A DNA stretch of 64,000 bases from Methylobacterium pseudosasicola (GCF_900114535.1 NZ_FOTK01000013.1:83376-147375); one strand, 5' to 3'; positions 17,800-26,221 are shown, counted from the stretch's first letter. A program made the numbers and translations. Notes: a model not told the origin generated them from the letters alone.

Positions 17800-18720
17800 T
17801 CAGCGGCGGGGCCGCTTCGCCGCACCGCCGCGGGCGAGCACCAGGGCGACCCAGCCCTCGATCAGGCCGTGGCGCACGAGGTGAAAACCCTGGTGCCGAT
17901 AGGTCGAGAGCACCCCCGCCACGTCGCGCTCGATCAGCCCGGACAGGACCAGCACCCCCGCGGGCGCGACCACCCGGGACAGGGTCGGGGCGAGGCGCCG
18001 GAGCGGCCGCGCCAGGATGTTGGCGAAGACGAGGTCGAAGTGCCGCGGCCTTTCCGCGAGACGGTGGCGTACCCCGGGCCCCTCGTAGAGCTTGAGGTAG
18101 GGGCCGAGACCGTTGAGCCGGGCGTTCTCCCGGGCGGTGCGCACCGCCTCGCCGTCGAGGTCGCCGGCCACAACCGGCTGCCGTAGGGCCTTGGCGGCCG
18201 CGAAGGCCAGGATCCCGGTCCCCGTACCCACGTCGAGGACATGGGCCGGGCGCCGCTGCTTCAGCTCGAAAACCAGGGCGCGCAGGCAGCCGAGGGTGGT
18301 GCCGTGATGACCGGTGCCGAAGGCCAAAGCGGCCTCGATCTCGATCGGCAGGTCGTTGCCGCGCACCGCGTCGCGGTCGTGCGCGCCGTGCACGAGGATG
18401 CGGCCGGCCCGGACCGGCTTCAGCCCCTCCAGGGAGGTGCGGACCCAGTCCTGCTGCTCGATGGTGCGGAACTCGGCGACGTCCGCCTCGTCCCCGATCA
18501 CCGGGCGGATCAGGTCGCGGACATAGTCCTCGTCCGGCGCGTCGGCGAAATACGCCTCCAGCCGCCAAGTATGGCCATCCGCATCCTCGAACGCCGCGAC
18601 GGCGGTCTCGGTGGGGTCGAACATCTCGCCCAGCAGATCCGTCATCGCCCGGGCCGACCGCTCGTCGGTCGTGAGGCGCAGGATGTGAGTCGGGCGGTGG
18701 GGCGGCAGACCTTCCAGCAT
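17800..18720 (-). CDS. prmA: Ribosomal protein L11 methyltransferase PrmA
   Basis: PrmA trimethylates lysines and the N-terminus of ribosomal protein L11 using S-adenosylmethionine. The C-terminal half holds the Rossmann SAM site (VLDVGTGTGILAFAAAKAL) and the substrate motif FANILARPLRRLAP (NPxF/NILA type). Just before it is the conserved LAFGTGHHGTTLGCL. I start at 18720, where MLEGLPPHRPTHIL begins an N-terminal domain of normal length (306 residues). Upstream in-frame ATGs at 18753 and 18813 remain possible, and no ribosome binding site decides the matter. Confidence 0.92.
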   Translation of the reverse strand: MLEGLPPHRPTHILRLTTDERSARAMTDLLGEMFDPTETAVAAFEDADGHTWRLEAYFADAPDEDYVRDLIRPVIGDEADVAEFRTIEQQDWVRTSLEGLKPVRAGRILVHGAHDRDAVRGNDLPIEIEAALAFGTGHHGTTLGCLRALVFELKQRRPAHVLDVGTGTGILAFAAAKALRQPVVAGDLDGEAVRTARENARLNGLGPYLKLYEGPGVRHRLAERPRHFDLVFANILARPLRRLAPTLSRVVAPAGVLVLSGLIERDVAGVLSTYRHQGFHLVRHGLIEGWVALVLARGGAAKRPRR

Positions 18721-18889
18721 GGTGCCCGGCTGTAGCGCCCGGGCGCGCGACATCACAGGGGCCCAGCGAAAAAATCGCATCGCGTCCGGCGGAATCGACC
18801 CCGTGCCCGGCATCCGCCTGGCTGCGAGCCGGACACGGGACCGAGTTTGCTGGTTTGTTGCCGCTCAGTCACATCTGACATTCGGCATG

Positions 18890-18904
18890 TTAAAAACGCC
18901 TTAA
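18890..18904. promoter_or_regulatory. Candidate CtrA binding box between prmA and the 19.0 kb small ORF
   Basis: TTAA, seven bases (AAACGCC), TTAA: a perfect match to the TTAA-N7-TTAA CtrA consensus. It lies 170 bases upstream of the prmA start (other strand) and 125 bases upstream of the small ORF at 19029. A hairpin with a T-run begins 70 bases downstream, so it could drive a short RNA. Confidence 0.5.
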
Positions 18905-18973
18905 ATCAGTTTCCGCATGTGAATTCTGTGATTACAACAGTCTCGGCTTCCCCAAGGCCAGACCCTCAACTCA

Positions 18974-19009
18974 GGCGCGCCGCTCTCTGTGATCCGGCGC
19001 GCCCGTTTT
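18974..19009 (+). terminator. Hairpin with T-run, possible terminator of a short transcript
   Basis: GGCGCGCC at 18974-18981 pairs with GGCGCGCC at 18996-19003 across a 14-base loop and is followed by CGTTTT. No gene on the + strand ends just upstream. It would therefore terminate a short untranslated RNA begun near the CtrA box at 18890, or act as a leader attenuator for the ORF at 19029. Confidence 0.4.
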
Positions 19010-19028
19010 GACTGATGACAGCGCAGCC

Positions 19029-19172
19029 ATGAACGCGTCCCTTATCGTCAGCGCCACCGTCACGCTCGCGACGGCTCTCCTGGCCGCCTTGTGGGCCAGT
19101 CTGGTCGCCACCGGCATGGCGCCGGTGCCGGAGACCGAGCCGCAGGAGCGACGCGATATTCGGACCTGGTGA
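19029..19172 (+). CDS. Predicted 47-residue single-pass membrane protein
   Basis: The frame from ATG 19029 encodes a 47-residue peptide. Its N-terminal half is a strong membrane helix (LIVSATVTLATALLAALWAS) and its tail is short, polar and charged (PETEPQERRDIRTW). It is too short for most gene callers. The ribosome binding site is weak. The composition argues for a genuine small membrane protein rather than chance, but there is no recognisable family. Confidence 0.4.
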   Translation: MNASLIVSATVTLATALLAALWASLVATGMAPVPETEPQERRDIRTW

Positions 19173-19348
19173 GCGGATTTGGCGAGGTCGCGGCCCCGTT
19201 CCAGATTCGCAGCGGAACCCGCCCAGGAATGCGGCACGATGTCTACGCGTTAACCACAGAATCCACCGCGTGCTGCCGGAACCGGCGCCACGAACCGGCG
19301 TTTTTGCCGGCTTTCGCGACAGGCGTCATTGAGCAGGGTGCGTACAGC

Positions 19349-19546
19349 GTGACCAAGTCCAGGCGTTCAGGACCGCGCGGGCCCGTCATCGTCAACGACG
19401 GTGCCGTCCGTCCTCCACCGCGCGAGCGGCTTTTCGGCGGTCCGGCGCCGGACGGCCCGCTTCCCGGCCATCTCCTAGTCCTGCTGAGCCGGCTGCACCG
19501 GGCGGAAGCCGCACCGCAGCAGCGGCGGGAGACGCCGCAGAGCTGA
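19349..19546 (+). CDS. Possible small basic protein (65 residues), uncertain
   Basis: From the GTG at 19349 the frame gives a basic, Pro/Arg-rich 65-residue product with a short helical patch (GHLLVLLSRLHRAEAAPQQR). An AGGG lies about 12 bases upstream. No family is recognised and the frame could be chance, as long open frames are common at this GC content. If it is not a gene, 19173-19679 is a 507-base non-coding stretch. Confidence 0.28.
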   Translation: MTKSRRSGPRGPVIVNDGAVRPPPRERLFGGPAPDGPLPGHLLVLLSRLHRAEAAPQQRRETPQS

Positions 19547-19679
19547 GCGCAGCGCGGTTTTTCCAGTGCGCGGATCCTCGATGGCCTCCTGCGCCATGCT
19601 TGGCCCGCGGGATCGCCGGCCCTATGGTTCCCGCCGCACCCGACAGGATTCCGGGTCGCGACAGGGGATGCCCGAGCCG

Positions 19680-20489
19680 ATGCGACTCACCCGACGGATC
19701 TGGACCCTGCTTGCGGTCCTGGCCCTCGTCCCGGCGGCGAGCCCGAGTCGGGCGGCCGATCCGGTCGTGGTCTTCGCCGCGGCCAGCCTGAAGAACGCCC
19801 TCGACGAGGCGACGGCGGGCTGGACCAAGGAGACCGGCAAGACCACCAGGATTTCCTATGCGGGCTCGAACGCCCTCGCCAAGCAGATCGAGGCCGGGGC
19901 ACCGGCCGACCTGTTCATCTCCGCCGATCAGGCCTGGATGGATTATGCCGAGAAGGCCGGCAACCTGAAGCCAGGCTCGCGCGTCGACCTGCTGCGCAAC
20001 GCCCTGGTGCTGATCGCCTCCGGCCCGAAGAACACAGGCTCGGATCCGCAGGTTGCCCTGGCGCCCGACCTCGGCACGACGCTCAGCCGGATCCTCGGCG
20101 GCGGCAAGCTCGCCATGGCCACGATCGACGCCGTCCCGGCGGGGAAATACGGCAAGGCCGCCCTGGAAAAGCTCGGCGCCTGGGAGTCCGTGAAGGGGCA
20201 GGTCGCCCAGGCCGAGAACGTCCGCGCCGCGCTGCTGCTGGTCGCCCGAGGCGAGGCGCCGTTGGGCATCGTCTACGCTACCGACGCGGCCGCCGATCCA
20301 AGTGTGCACGTGGTCGCGACCTTCCCATCCGACAGCCACCCGCCGATCGTCTATCCGGCGGCCCTGCTGAAGGATTCAGCCAATCCGGATGCCGCAGCCC
20401 TGTTGACCTATCTGCGCGGCCAGGCGGCAAAAGGCTTCTTCGAGCGCCAGGGTTTTACGGTGATCGAGAAACCCGGCGCCAGCCAGTAG
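19680..20489 (+). CDS. modA: Molybdate ABC transporter, periplasmic binding protein ModA
   Basis: ModA binds molybdate or tungstate in the periplasm. The 269-residue protein begins with a signal peptide (MRLTRRIWTLLAVLALVPAA, cleavage near SRAA) followed by VVVFAAASLKNALDEA. The ligand-binding Ser patches are YAGSNALAKQIEAGAPADLF and, later, RAALLLVARGEAPLGIVYATDA. The ATG at 19680 is chosen because it opens the signal peptide and has GGGGA 11 bases upstream; the ATG at 19668 overlaps that purine run. modB follows after 16 bases. Confidence 0.94.
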   Translation: MRLTRRIWTLLAVLALVPAASPSRAADPVVVFAAASLKNALDEATAGWTKETGKTTRISYAGSNALAKQIEAGAPADLFISADQAWMDYAEKAGNLKPGSRVDLLRNALVLIASGPKNTGSDPQVALAPDLGTTLSRILGGGKLAMATIDAVPAGKYGKAALEKLGAWESVKGQVAQAENVRAALLLVARGEAPLGIVYATDAAADPSVHVVATFPSDSHPPIVYPAALLKDSANPDAAALLTYLRGQAAKGFFERQGFTVIEKPGASQ

Positions 20490-20505
20490 CCCTGCGCCCG
20501 CGGCC

Positions 20506-21198
20506 GTGCTCGGCCTTCCCCCCGACGCCTGGAATGCCGTCGCCCTGAGCCTGCGGGTGGCGAGCGTGGCGACGCTCGCGAGCCTGCTGCCGGGGCTCGC
20601 CGTGGCGTGGCTGCTGGCGCGGCGCCGGTTCCCCGGCCGCGCGCTTCTCGACGGGCTGGTCCACCTGCCGCTGATCCTGCCCCCGGTGGTGACCGGCTAC
20701 CTGCTGTTGCTGGCGCTCGGCCGGCGCGGCTTCCTCGGCGGCGCGTTGGCGGAGATCGGCATCGTCTTCTCTTTCCGCTGGACCGGGGCGGCGCTCGCCT
20801 GCGCGGTGATGGGGTTCCCCCTGATGGTGCGGGCGATGCGGCTGTCGATCGAGGCGGTCGATCCCAAGCTCGAACAGGCGGCCGGCACCCTCGGGGCCGG
20901 CCCGCTCGCGGTCTTCCTCACCGTCACGCTGCCGCTCAGCCTGCCGGGCTGCATCGCGGGCGCCGTGCTGGCCTTCGCCAAGGCGATGGGCGAGTTCGGG
21001 GCGACGATCACCTTCGTGTCGAACATCCCCGGCGAAACCCAGACCCTTCCCTCGGCGATCTACACGCTGACCCAGGTTCCGGGCGGGGAGGGGCCGGCCC
21101 TGCGCCTGACCCTGATTTCGGTCGCCCTGTCGGTGGCGGCCCTGCTGGTCTCCGAGTTCCTGGCGTCCCGCGCCGCGCGCCGGCTGCGAGCGGGCTGA
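20506..21198 (+). CDS. modB: Molybdate ABC transporter permease ModB
   Basis: This is the inner-membrane permease that forms the molybdate channel. The 230-residue protein begins at GTG 20506 and has five to six membrane helices. The ModB/CysT-type signature is clear: HLPLILPPVVTGYLLLLALG, FPLMVRAMRLSIEAVDPKLE and the cytoplasmic EAA-type loop ending GAVLAFAKAMGEFGATITF. The Mod gene order breaks here: the partner ATPase modC is 965 bases further on, past an opposed gene. Confidence 0.93.
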   Translation: MLGLPPDAWNAVALSLRVASVATLASLLPGLAVAWLLARRRFPGRALLDGLVHLPLILPPVVTGYLLLLALGRRGFLGGALAEIGIVFSFRWTGAALACAVMGFPLMVRAMRLSIEAVDPKLEQAAGTLGAGPLAVFLTVTLPLSLPGCIAGAVLAFAKAMGEFGATITFVSNIPGETQTLPSAIYTLTQVPGGEGPALRLTLISVALSVAALLVSEFLASRAARRLRAG

Positions 21199-21231
21199 AT
21201 GGTGCGCCGACCGATCTCACGGGCTCGCCCG

Positions 21232-21888
21232 TCAAGCATAGGCATAGGGGCCACCCCGCTCCAATGCCGTCCGGTAGGCGGGACGGGCATGGATCCGCGT
21301 GAGCCAGGCGGTGACCCGCGGGCCGGCGCCGGTGCCGCGGGCCGCGAAGGCTTCGAGGGGAAAGCTCATCATGATGTCGGCGGCGGTGAACGCCGCGCCG
21401 CAGAGATAGGGCCGGTCCGCAAGTTCCTGCTCCCAGAACGCCGCGTGCCGGCGCAGCTCCGGATCGACGAAGTTTTGCAGCACCGTATCGGCGATCCGGC
21501 GAACCAGAGGCCGCAGCGCCCAGGGGCTCTGGGGGGCCAGGCGTGCAAAAACCAGCTTGAGCAGCAGCGGCGGCATGGCCGAGCCTTCGGCATAGTGCAG
21601 CCAATAGGTGTAGCGCGCGCGCTCGAGCGTTCCGGGCGCAGGCACCAGGGCGCCCCCGGCTCGATCGGTGAGGTAGGTGACGATAGCGCCGGTCTCGGCC
21701 ACCACGATCCCGTCCTCAGTCAGGACCGGCGACTTACCCAAAGGATGGACGGCCACGAGTTCGGGCGGCGCCCGCATGGTCTGCGGATCCCGGGCGTAGC
21801 GCTTCACCGTGTAGGGCAAGCCGAGCTCTTCGAGCAGCCAGAGCACGCGCTGCGAGCGGCTGTTCTCGAGATGGTGGACGGTGATCAT
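21232..21888 (-). CDS. Glutathione S-transferase family protein
   Basis: The 218-residue protein has a thioredoxin-fold N-terminus (MITVHHLENSRSQRVLWLLE, then the cis-Pro loop HPLGKSPVLTEDG and glutathione-binding ETGAIVTYL). An all-helical C-terminal domain follows (YLCGAAFTAADIMMSFPLEA). The Ser in the SRSQR segment is the likely activating residue. The ATG at 21888 has GGAG eight bases upstream; the much longer upstream frame to 22137 crosses a palindromic repeat and is not coding. It lies between modB and modC on the opposite strand. Confidence 0.9.
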   Translation of the reverse strand: MITVHHLENSRSQRVLWLLEELGLPYTVKRYARDPQTMRAPPELVAVHPLGKSPVLTEDGIVVAETGAIVTYLTDRAGGALVPAPGTLERARYTYWLHYAEGSAMPPLLLKLVFARLAPQSPWALRPLVRRIADTVLQNFVDPELRRHAAFWEQELADRPYLCGAAFTAADIMMSFPLEAFAARGTGAGPRVTAWLTRIHARPAYRTALERGGPYAYA

Positions 21889-21976
21889 CGTGCGCGCTCC
21901 GTGGCGGGTGCCAACGCGCATCGCCGCCTGCTGTGCCGTCTCCGATCTTCTCGAATTGTGGCTTGCGAGGCGCGAC

Positions 21977-22100
21977 GCGCGCTCCTCCCCCTTGCGGGGA
22001 GGAGTTGGAGGTGGGGGTGGTGCAGGAGGCACCGCTGCGCCTCGTCCGGGACCACCCCCACCCCTGACCCCTCCCCGCAAGGGGGAGGGGAAAACGCGCG
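21977..22100. repeat. Long palindromic intergenic repeat element
   Basis: Two arms of about 40 bases (21982-22021 and 22051-22090) form a near-perfect inverted repeat with a loop of about 29 bases. Each arm itself contains a CCTCCCC...GGGGAGG hairpin around CTTGCGGGG. The ends carry GCGCG/CGCGC. The structure resembles short non-autonomous palindromic repeats scattered between genes in Rhizobiales. It separates the GST gene from modC and may be a mobile or mRNA-stabilising element. Confidence 0.75.
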
Positions 22101-22163
22101 GCGTTTCAGCGACTTGCAATCGAGCCGATTGGGTCAATCCGCAAGCTCCTGCCGCCGGGGGCG

Positions 22164-23276
22164 ATGCGCGTGAGCATCCAGGTCGACCTAACCCTTCGGC
22201 GCGGCGCCTTCACCCTGGAGGCGGCGTTCGAGGCCGGCCCGGGGCTGACTGCCCTGTTCGGGCGCTCGGGCTCCGGCAAGACGACGCTGATCGACTTGAT
22301 CGCCGGGCTGGCCCGGCCGGATCGCGGCTCGATCGTCGCCGACGGCGCCACGCTGGTGGACAGCGCGACCGGCCTCTTCCTCCCGCCCCATCGCCGCCGG
22401 GTCGGGGTGGTGTTCCAGGATGCGCGGCTGTTCCCGCATCTCAGCGTGCGGACCAATCTCGGCTACGGCCGCGTCTTCGGGCGCCAGGCTGCCGACCCGG
22501 CCGGTTTCGCCGCGGTGACCGAGATGCTCGGGATCGGCCACCTCCTCGACCGGCGGCCCGCGGGCCTGTCGGGGGGCGAGCGCCAGCGGGTGGCGATCGG
22601 GCGGGCGCTGCTCGCCAAGCCGCGCCTGCTGCTGATGGACGAGCCGCTGGCGGCCCTCGACGAAGCCCGGAAGGCCGAGATCCTCCCCTATATCGAGCGC
22701 CTGCGCGACGAGGCCGGGGTGCCGATCGTCTATGTCAGTCACGCGGTCGCCGAGGTGGCGCGGCTCGCCACCACGGTGATCGTGCTGGAGGGGGGGCGCG
22801 TAGCGGCCTCCGGTCCCGCCGAGGCGATCCTGCGCCGGGCCGACCTCGTGCCGATCCACGAGGCGGAGGCCGGGGCGCTCCTCGACATGGTGGTCGGGGG
22901 CGCCGATCCGGAAACCGGCCTTACCCGGCTCATGGGCCGGGCGGGCCAGCTCCTGGTGCCGGGCCTGGGCGCGCGCCCGCTCGGGACGCGGCTGCGCGTG
23001 CGGATCCCCGCCCGCGACGTGCTGGTGGCCACCGAGCAACCCCGAGGCTTGAGCGCGCGCAACATCCTTCCCGGCCGCGTGGCGGCGCTGACCCCGCGCG
23101 GCGCCGAGGTGTTGGTGGAGATCGATTGCAACGGCGCGCTGATCGCCGCCCGCGTCACGGCGGCCGCGATCCGAGAGTTGGGCTTGGAACCGGGGCGCCC
23201 CGTCCATGCTGTGATCAAGAGCGCCGCCTTCGCCCCCTCGGAGATCGGGACGCTGCGGCCGGCCGTGGACATCTGA
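22164..23276 (+). CDS. modC: Molybdate ABC transporter ATP-binding protein ModC
   Basis: ModC is the ATPase of the molybdate transporter. The 370-residue protein has Walker A (FGRSGSGKTTLIDLI, about residues 33-47), an FQDARLFPHLSV Q-loop, the signature LSGGERQRVAIGRALL, Walker B (LLLMDEPLAALDE) and the switch histidine (IVYVSHAVAEV). A C-terminal MOP domain (about residues 300-365; ARNILPGRVAALTPRG, then RVTAAAIRELGLEPG) binds molybdate. Length matches ModC with one MOP domain. It is separated from modAB by the GST gene and the palindromic repeat. Confidence 0.94.
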   Translation: MRVSIQVDLTLRRGAFTLEAAFEAGPGLTALFGRSGSGKTTLIDLIAGLARPDRGSIVADGATLVDSATGLFLPPHRRRVGVVFQDARLFPHLSVRTNLGYGRVFGRQAADPAGFAAVTEMLGIGHLLDRRPAGLSGGERQRVAIGRALLAKPRLLLMDEPLAALDEARKAEILPYIERLRDEAGVPIVYVSHAVAEVARLATTVIVLEGGRVAASGPAEAILRRADLVPIHEAEAGALLDMVVGGADPETGLTRLMGRAGQLLVPGLGARPLGTRLRVRIPARDVLVATEQPRGLSARNILPGRVAALTPRGAEVLVEIDCNGALIAARVTAAAIRELGLEPGRPVHAVIKSAAFAPSEIGTLRPAVDI

Positions 23277-23404
23277 GTTCCGGTATTCGGTATTCGATTC
23301 GAAACACTGGAATTCAGACGAACAGTACAACCATTGATTAGAAAATCGATGCGACCATGGGTTGTGGCGCTGTCCAGGCGGCGCGCGTTCCGGAGGGCGT
23401 TTCG

Positions 23405-23851
23405 ATGAGCTGGCTCCAGGTGCTTCGGCGAAATGGACGCTCCGGCTGGGCCTGCCGAAGCGGCAGCTCGGCGGTCGAATTCGCCCTTGTCGCGCCGGTG
23501 GTGCTGATGCTGTTTGCCGGCATCACGGCCTTCGGCCTCTGCCTGGGCGCCGCCCACAACCTCCGTCAGATCGCGGCCGAGGCAGCCCGCGCCTCCATCG
23601 CCGGCGTCACCGATACCGAGCGCGCGACCCTGGCGCAGACCATGGTGACCCGCAGCCTCAGCAGCGGCGCGATGTTCCGTCCGGACAGCATCAAGGTCAC
23701 GGTCGGCCCCGATCCGAACGACGCCACCCTGTACACGGTCACCGTCACCCTGGATGCCAACACACTGGGGATCAACGTCTTCTCCAAGCTGATCCCGATG
23801 CTGCCCACAATCCTGCGCAGCAGCATCAGCGTCCGGAAGGGCGGCTTGTGA
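23405..23851 (+). CDS. TadE-like pilus assembly protein
   Basis: The 148-residue product shows the TadE pattern: a short basic N-terminus, then GSSAVEFALVAPVVLMLF (Glu five to six residues into the helix, the pseudopilin processing position) and a membrane helix. A short periplasmic domain follows. TadE-like proteins are minor pseudopilins of Flp/Tad pili. Only the TadE/TadG pair is present here; no tadA-C, cpaB or flp gene is nearby. The last bases overlap the next gene by four (GTGA), so the two are translated as a pair. Confidence 0.75.
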   Translation: MSWLQVLRRNGRSGWACRSGSSAVEFALVAPVVLMLFAGITAFGLCLGAAHNLRQIAAEAARASIAGVTDTERATLAQTMVTRSLSSGAMFRPDSIKVTVGPDPNDATLYTVTVTLDANTLGINVFSKLIPMLPTILRSSISVRKGGL

Positions 23852-25497
23852 GCGGATGGCGGGCCGCCCTCCGGGCACGGCGCTTCGGCCGGGCCCGGGG
23901 CGGCAACGTCGTGATCCTGGTGGCGCTCGGGAGCTCCTTGCTGATGGGCGCCGGCGCTGTCGGGATCGATCTCGGGCAGGTGTTCCAAGCCCGGCGCAAG
24001 GCGCAGGGTGCGGCCGACATTGCCGCGATGCTGGCGGCCGTCGATCCGACCAAAGCGGTCGCGGTCGCGCGCCGGTCGCTCGTCGATAACGGCTACGACC
24101 CCACGCGCGCGACGGTTGCAACCGGCGGCTACGATGCCAGCACCCCCAACGTCGCCCCGGGCAGCCGCTTCAACTCTGGCGCGAGCCCCGCCAATGCCGT
24201 GCGGGTCGGCCTGTCGACTACCGTTCCGGTGACCTTCGGCCGGGCGATCGGCTTGCCGGCCTCCGTGCCGATCCGGGTCAGCGGCACCGCGGCCAGCGCG
24301 CAATTTGCCGCCTTCACCATCGGTTCGGGCACCGCTGCCTTGAGCGGCGGCATCGCCAACGCCGTGCTCGGCGCGCTGCTCGGGACCAAATTGTCGCTCG
24401 GCGTGAGCGATTACAACGCGCTCGCCAGTGCCAAGGTCGACGGCCTGCGCGTCCTCGACGCCCTGTCGACGAGCCTCAACCTGCAGGCGGCCAACTACTC
24501 CGACATCGTCCAGGCGAATGCCAGCGTCGGCCAACTGCTGATCGCGCTGCGGGTCGCCGCACAGGGCAATTCCGCCGCGGTCTCGGCCCTCTCGGGCATC
24601 CTCAACGCCTTGCCGAATGCCGGCAACCTCGTGCCGGTCGGCCAGGTGGACGCGCTGGGCGACGCGGCGGCCCTGGCCCCCGCGCGCGGCCTGGCCGGCC
24701 CGTCGCTGAACCTGATGGACCTCGTGGCCGCCACCGCGTCGCTCGCCAACGGGCAGAACCAGGTGGCGATCGATCTCGGCGCCACCGTGCCGGGGCTGCT
24801 CGCGACGCGCCTCACATTGGCGATCGGCGAGCGTCGGCGCAGTTCCGGCTGGGTCCGGCCCGGCAGCCCGAACGCCACGGTGAAGACCGCCCAGACCCGG
24901 CTGCTGATCGAGGCCACGGTCTCGGCCCCGCTCGGCCTCGGGACCGTCTCCGTGCCGATCTACGCCGAGATCGCCTCTGCCCAGGCGACGCTCCGCACGC
25001 TCACCTGCTCGGGGGCCAGCGGCGGTCGCCAGGCCACCATCGAGGCCCAGACCGGGCTCGCGACCCTGGCCGTCGCTGCGGTGAACCGTGCCTCGATCAA
25101 CGGCGGCACGACCAGTCCGGACCTGTCGCAGCCGGCCGTGCTGATCGCGCTGCCGCTGGTGAATATCGGCGGCCGGACGGTGACGAATATCGGCACGAAC
25201 ACGCAGACGCTCACCTTCACGGAAGCCGATATCGCCAACCACACCGTGCGCACGGTGTCATCAACCAATGTCGCGCAGTCGCTGACCGGCAGCCTGCTGG
25301 GCAATCTCAGCCTCAACCTGAACGGCTTCGGCCTGACTCCGCTGCTCCAGACCTCCCTCGCGACGACGCTGAGCCTGGCCGCCGCGCCCCTGGATCTGGT
25401 GCTCAACGGCGTCCTGCAGAGCCTCGGCCTGCGGATCGGCTACGCGGATGTCGAGATGGACGGCACCCTCTGCAGCCAGGCCGTGCTGGTGCAATGA
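23848..25497 (+). CDS. TadG-like Flp pilus-assembly protein
   Basis: The protein has 549 residues from GTG 23848, overlapping the TadE-like stop. The N-terminus carries a Flp pilus-assembly TadG-type segment (RARGGNVVILVALGSSLLMG then GIDLGQVFQARRKAQGAADI). The rest is a long, Ala/Leu/Thr-rich, low-Cys extracellular domain without a clear von Willebrand A motif. It is likely exported and anchored by one N-terminal helix. The tail ends GTLCSQAVLVQ. Function is inferred from the N-terminal domain and the TadE neighbour. Confidence 0.7.
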   Translation: MSGWRAALRARRFGRARGGNVVILVALGSSLLMGAGAVGIDLGQVFQARRKAQGAADIAAMLAAVDPTKAVAVARRSLVDNGYDPTRATVATGGYDASTPNVAPGSRFNSGASPANAVRVGLSTTVPVTFGRAIGLPASVPIRVSGTAASAQFAAFTIGSGTAALSGGIANAVLGALLGTKLSLGVSDYNALASAKVDGLRVLDALSTSLNLQAANYSDIVQANASVGQLLIALRVAAQGNSAAVSALSGILNALPNAGNLVPVGQVDALGDAAALAPARGLAGPSLNLMDLVAATASLANGQNQVAIDLGATVPGLLATRLTLAIGERRRSSGWVRPGSPNATVKTAQTRLLIEATVSAPLGLGTVSVPIYAEIASAQATLRTLTCSGASGGRQATIEAQTGLATLAVAAVNRASINGGTTSPDLSQPAVLIALPLVNIGGRTVTNIGTNTQTLTFTEADIANHTVRTVSSTNVAQSLTGSLLGNLSLNLNGFGLTPLLQTSLATTLSLAAAPLDLVLNGVLQSLGLRIGYADVEMDGTLCSQAVLVQ

Positions 25498-25618
25498 CTG
25501 AGAGCGCGCGCCGCCGAAGTGGATACCGGTTCGGCGTCAGCGAGCGCGTCCAATCAAGGACTTAGAGCCGGCTTCGGGCCGGATCGCTCCGCGCCGCGAG
25601 ACGCCGGCCCCCGCCTTC

Positions 25619-26221
25619 TCAGTGACCGCGCCGGCCGCCGTTGCCGGCGGGCGTCTTGGCGATGCTCTGCCCGAGGCGCAGCAGCAGCATGTCAACGAGG
25701 AGTTGCAGCTCCGAATCCTCCACGCCGTCGAGGGCGTCGCGGCACTCGAGGGCCCGGTCGATCGCCACTGACAGCGCATCCAGGGGCTCGACGCGCGCCG
25801 GGGCATCCGCATCGTCCTCGCGCCGATCGTCGGTCACGTCGATGATCAGGCCGTGGCCGATCCGCCGGCTCGAAGCACCCGCCGGCACCCGGCCACGGTC
25901 GAGGATCCAGCGGACCTGACCGGAGGGCGACAGGGTGCGGTACTCGGCCACGAAGAGCCCGCCGCGCTCGCACACCGCCTGGAAGTGCCGCACCAGGGCC
26001 GGCCGGTCCTCCGGATGGATGCAGGATCGGGCGATCTCCAGGGGGATCGGGCGGCCGGCCAAGCCAGGATCGCCCGCCAGCACCTCGGCGGCGCCGGCAT
26101 CGAGGATGCAGCGTTCGGAACGGGGCGACCACGACCAGGCACCGATGACGCCGGAGGCGTCGAGGGCCGCCGGCAGATCGACCGGCAGGCCGCGCGGGCG
26201 CTTGATCGCGTCGACAACCAT
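25619..26221 (-). CDS. PAS domain-containing protein
   Basis: The 200-residue protein carries one PAS domain of the PAS_3 type. Residues of about 20-125 include GAWSWSPRSERCILDAGAAE, the HPEDRPALVRHF turn and the PAC-like YRTLSPSGQVRWILDRGRV, ending GLIIDVTD. The C-terminal part (residues 130-195) is a Glu/Leu-rich helix (SELQLLVDMLLLRLGQSIAK). No kinase, GGDEF or DNA-binding output domain is attached, so it may act as a sensor adaptor. ATG 26221 has GGAG eight bases upstream. A perfect CtrA box lies 67-82 bases before the start. Confidence 0.8.
   Translation of the reverse strand: MVVDAIKRPRGLPVDLPAALDASGVIGAWSWSPRSERCILDAGAAEVLAGDPGLAGRPIPLEIARSCIHPEDRPALVRHFQAVCERGGLFVAEYRTLSPSGQVRWILDRGRVPAGASSRRIGHGLIIDVTDDRREDDADAPARVEPLDALSVAIDRALECRDALDGVEDSELQLLVDMLLLRLGQSIAKTPAGNGGRRGH

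Noticed and set aside
22188..23330. Reverse frame opposite modC
   Set aside because: modC has full ABC and MOP motifs; the opposite frame is a shadow.
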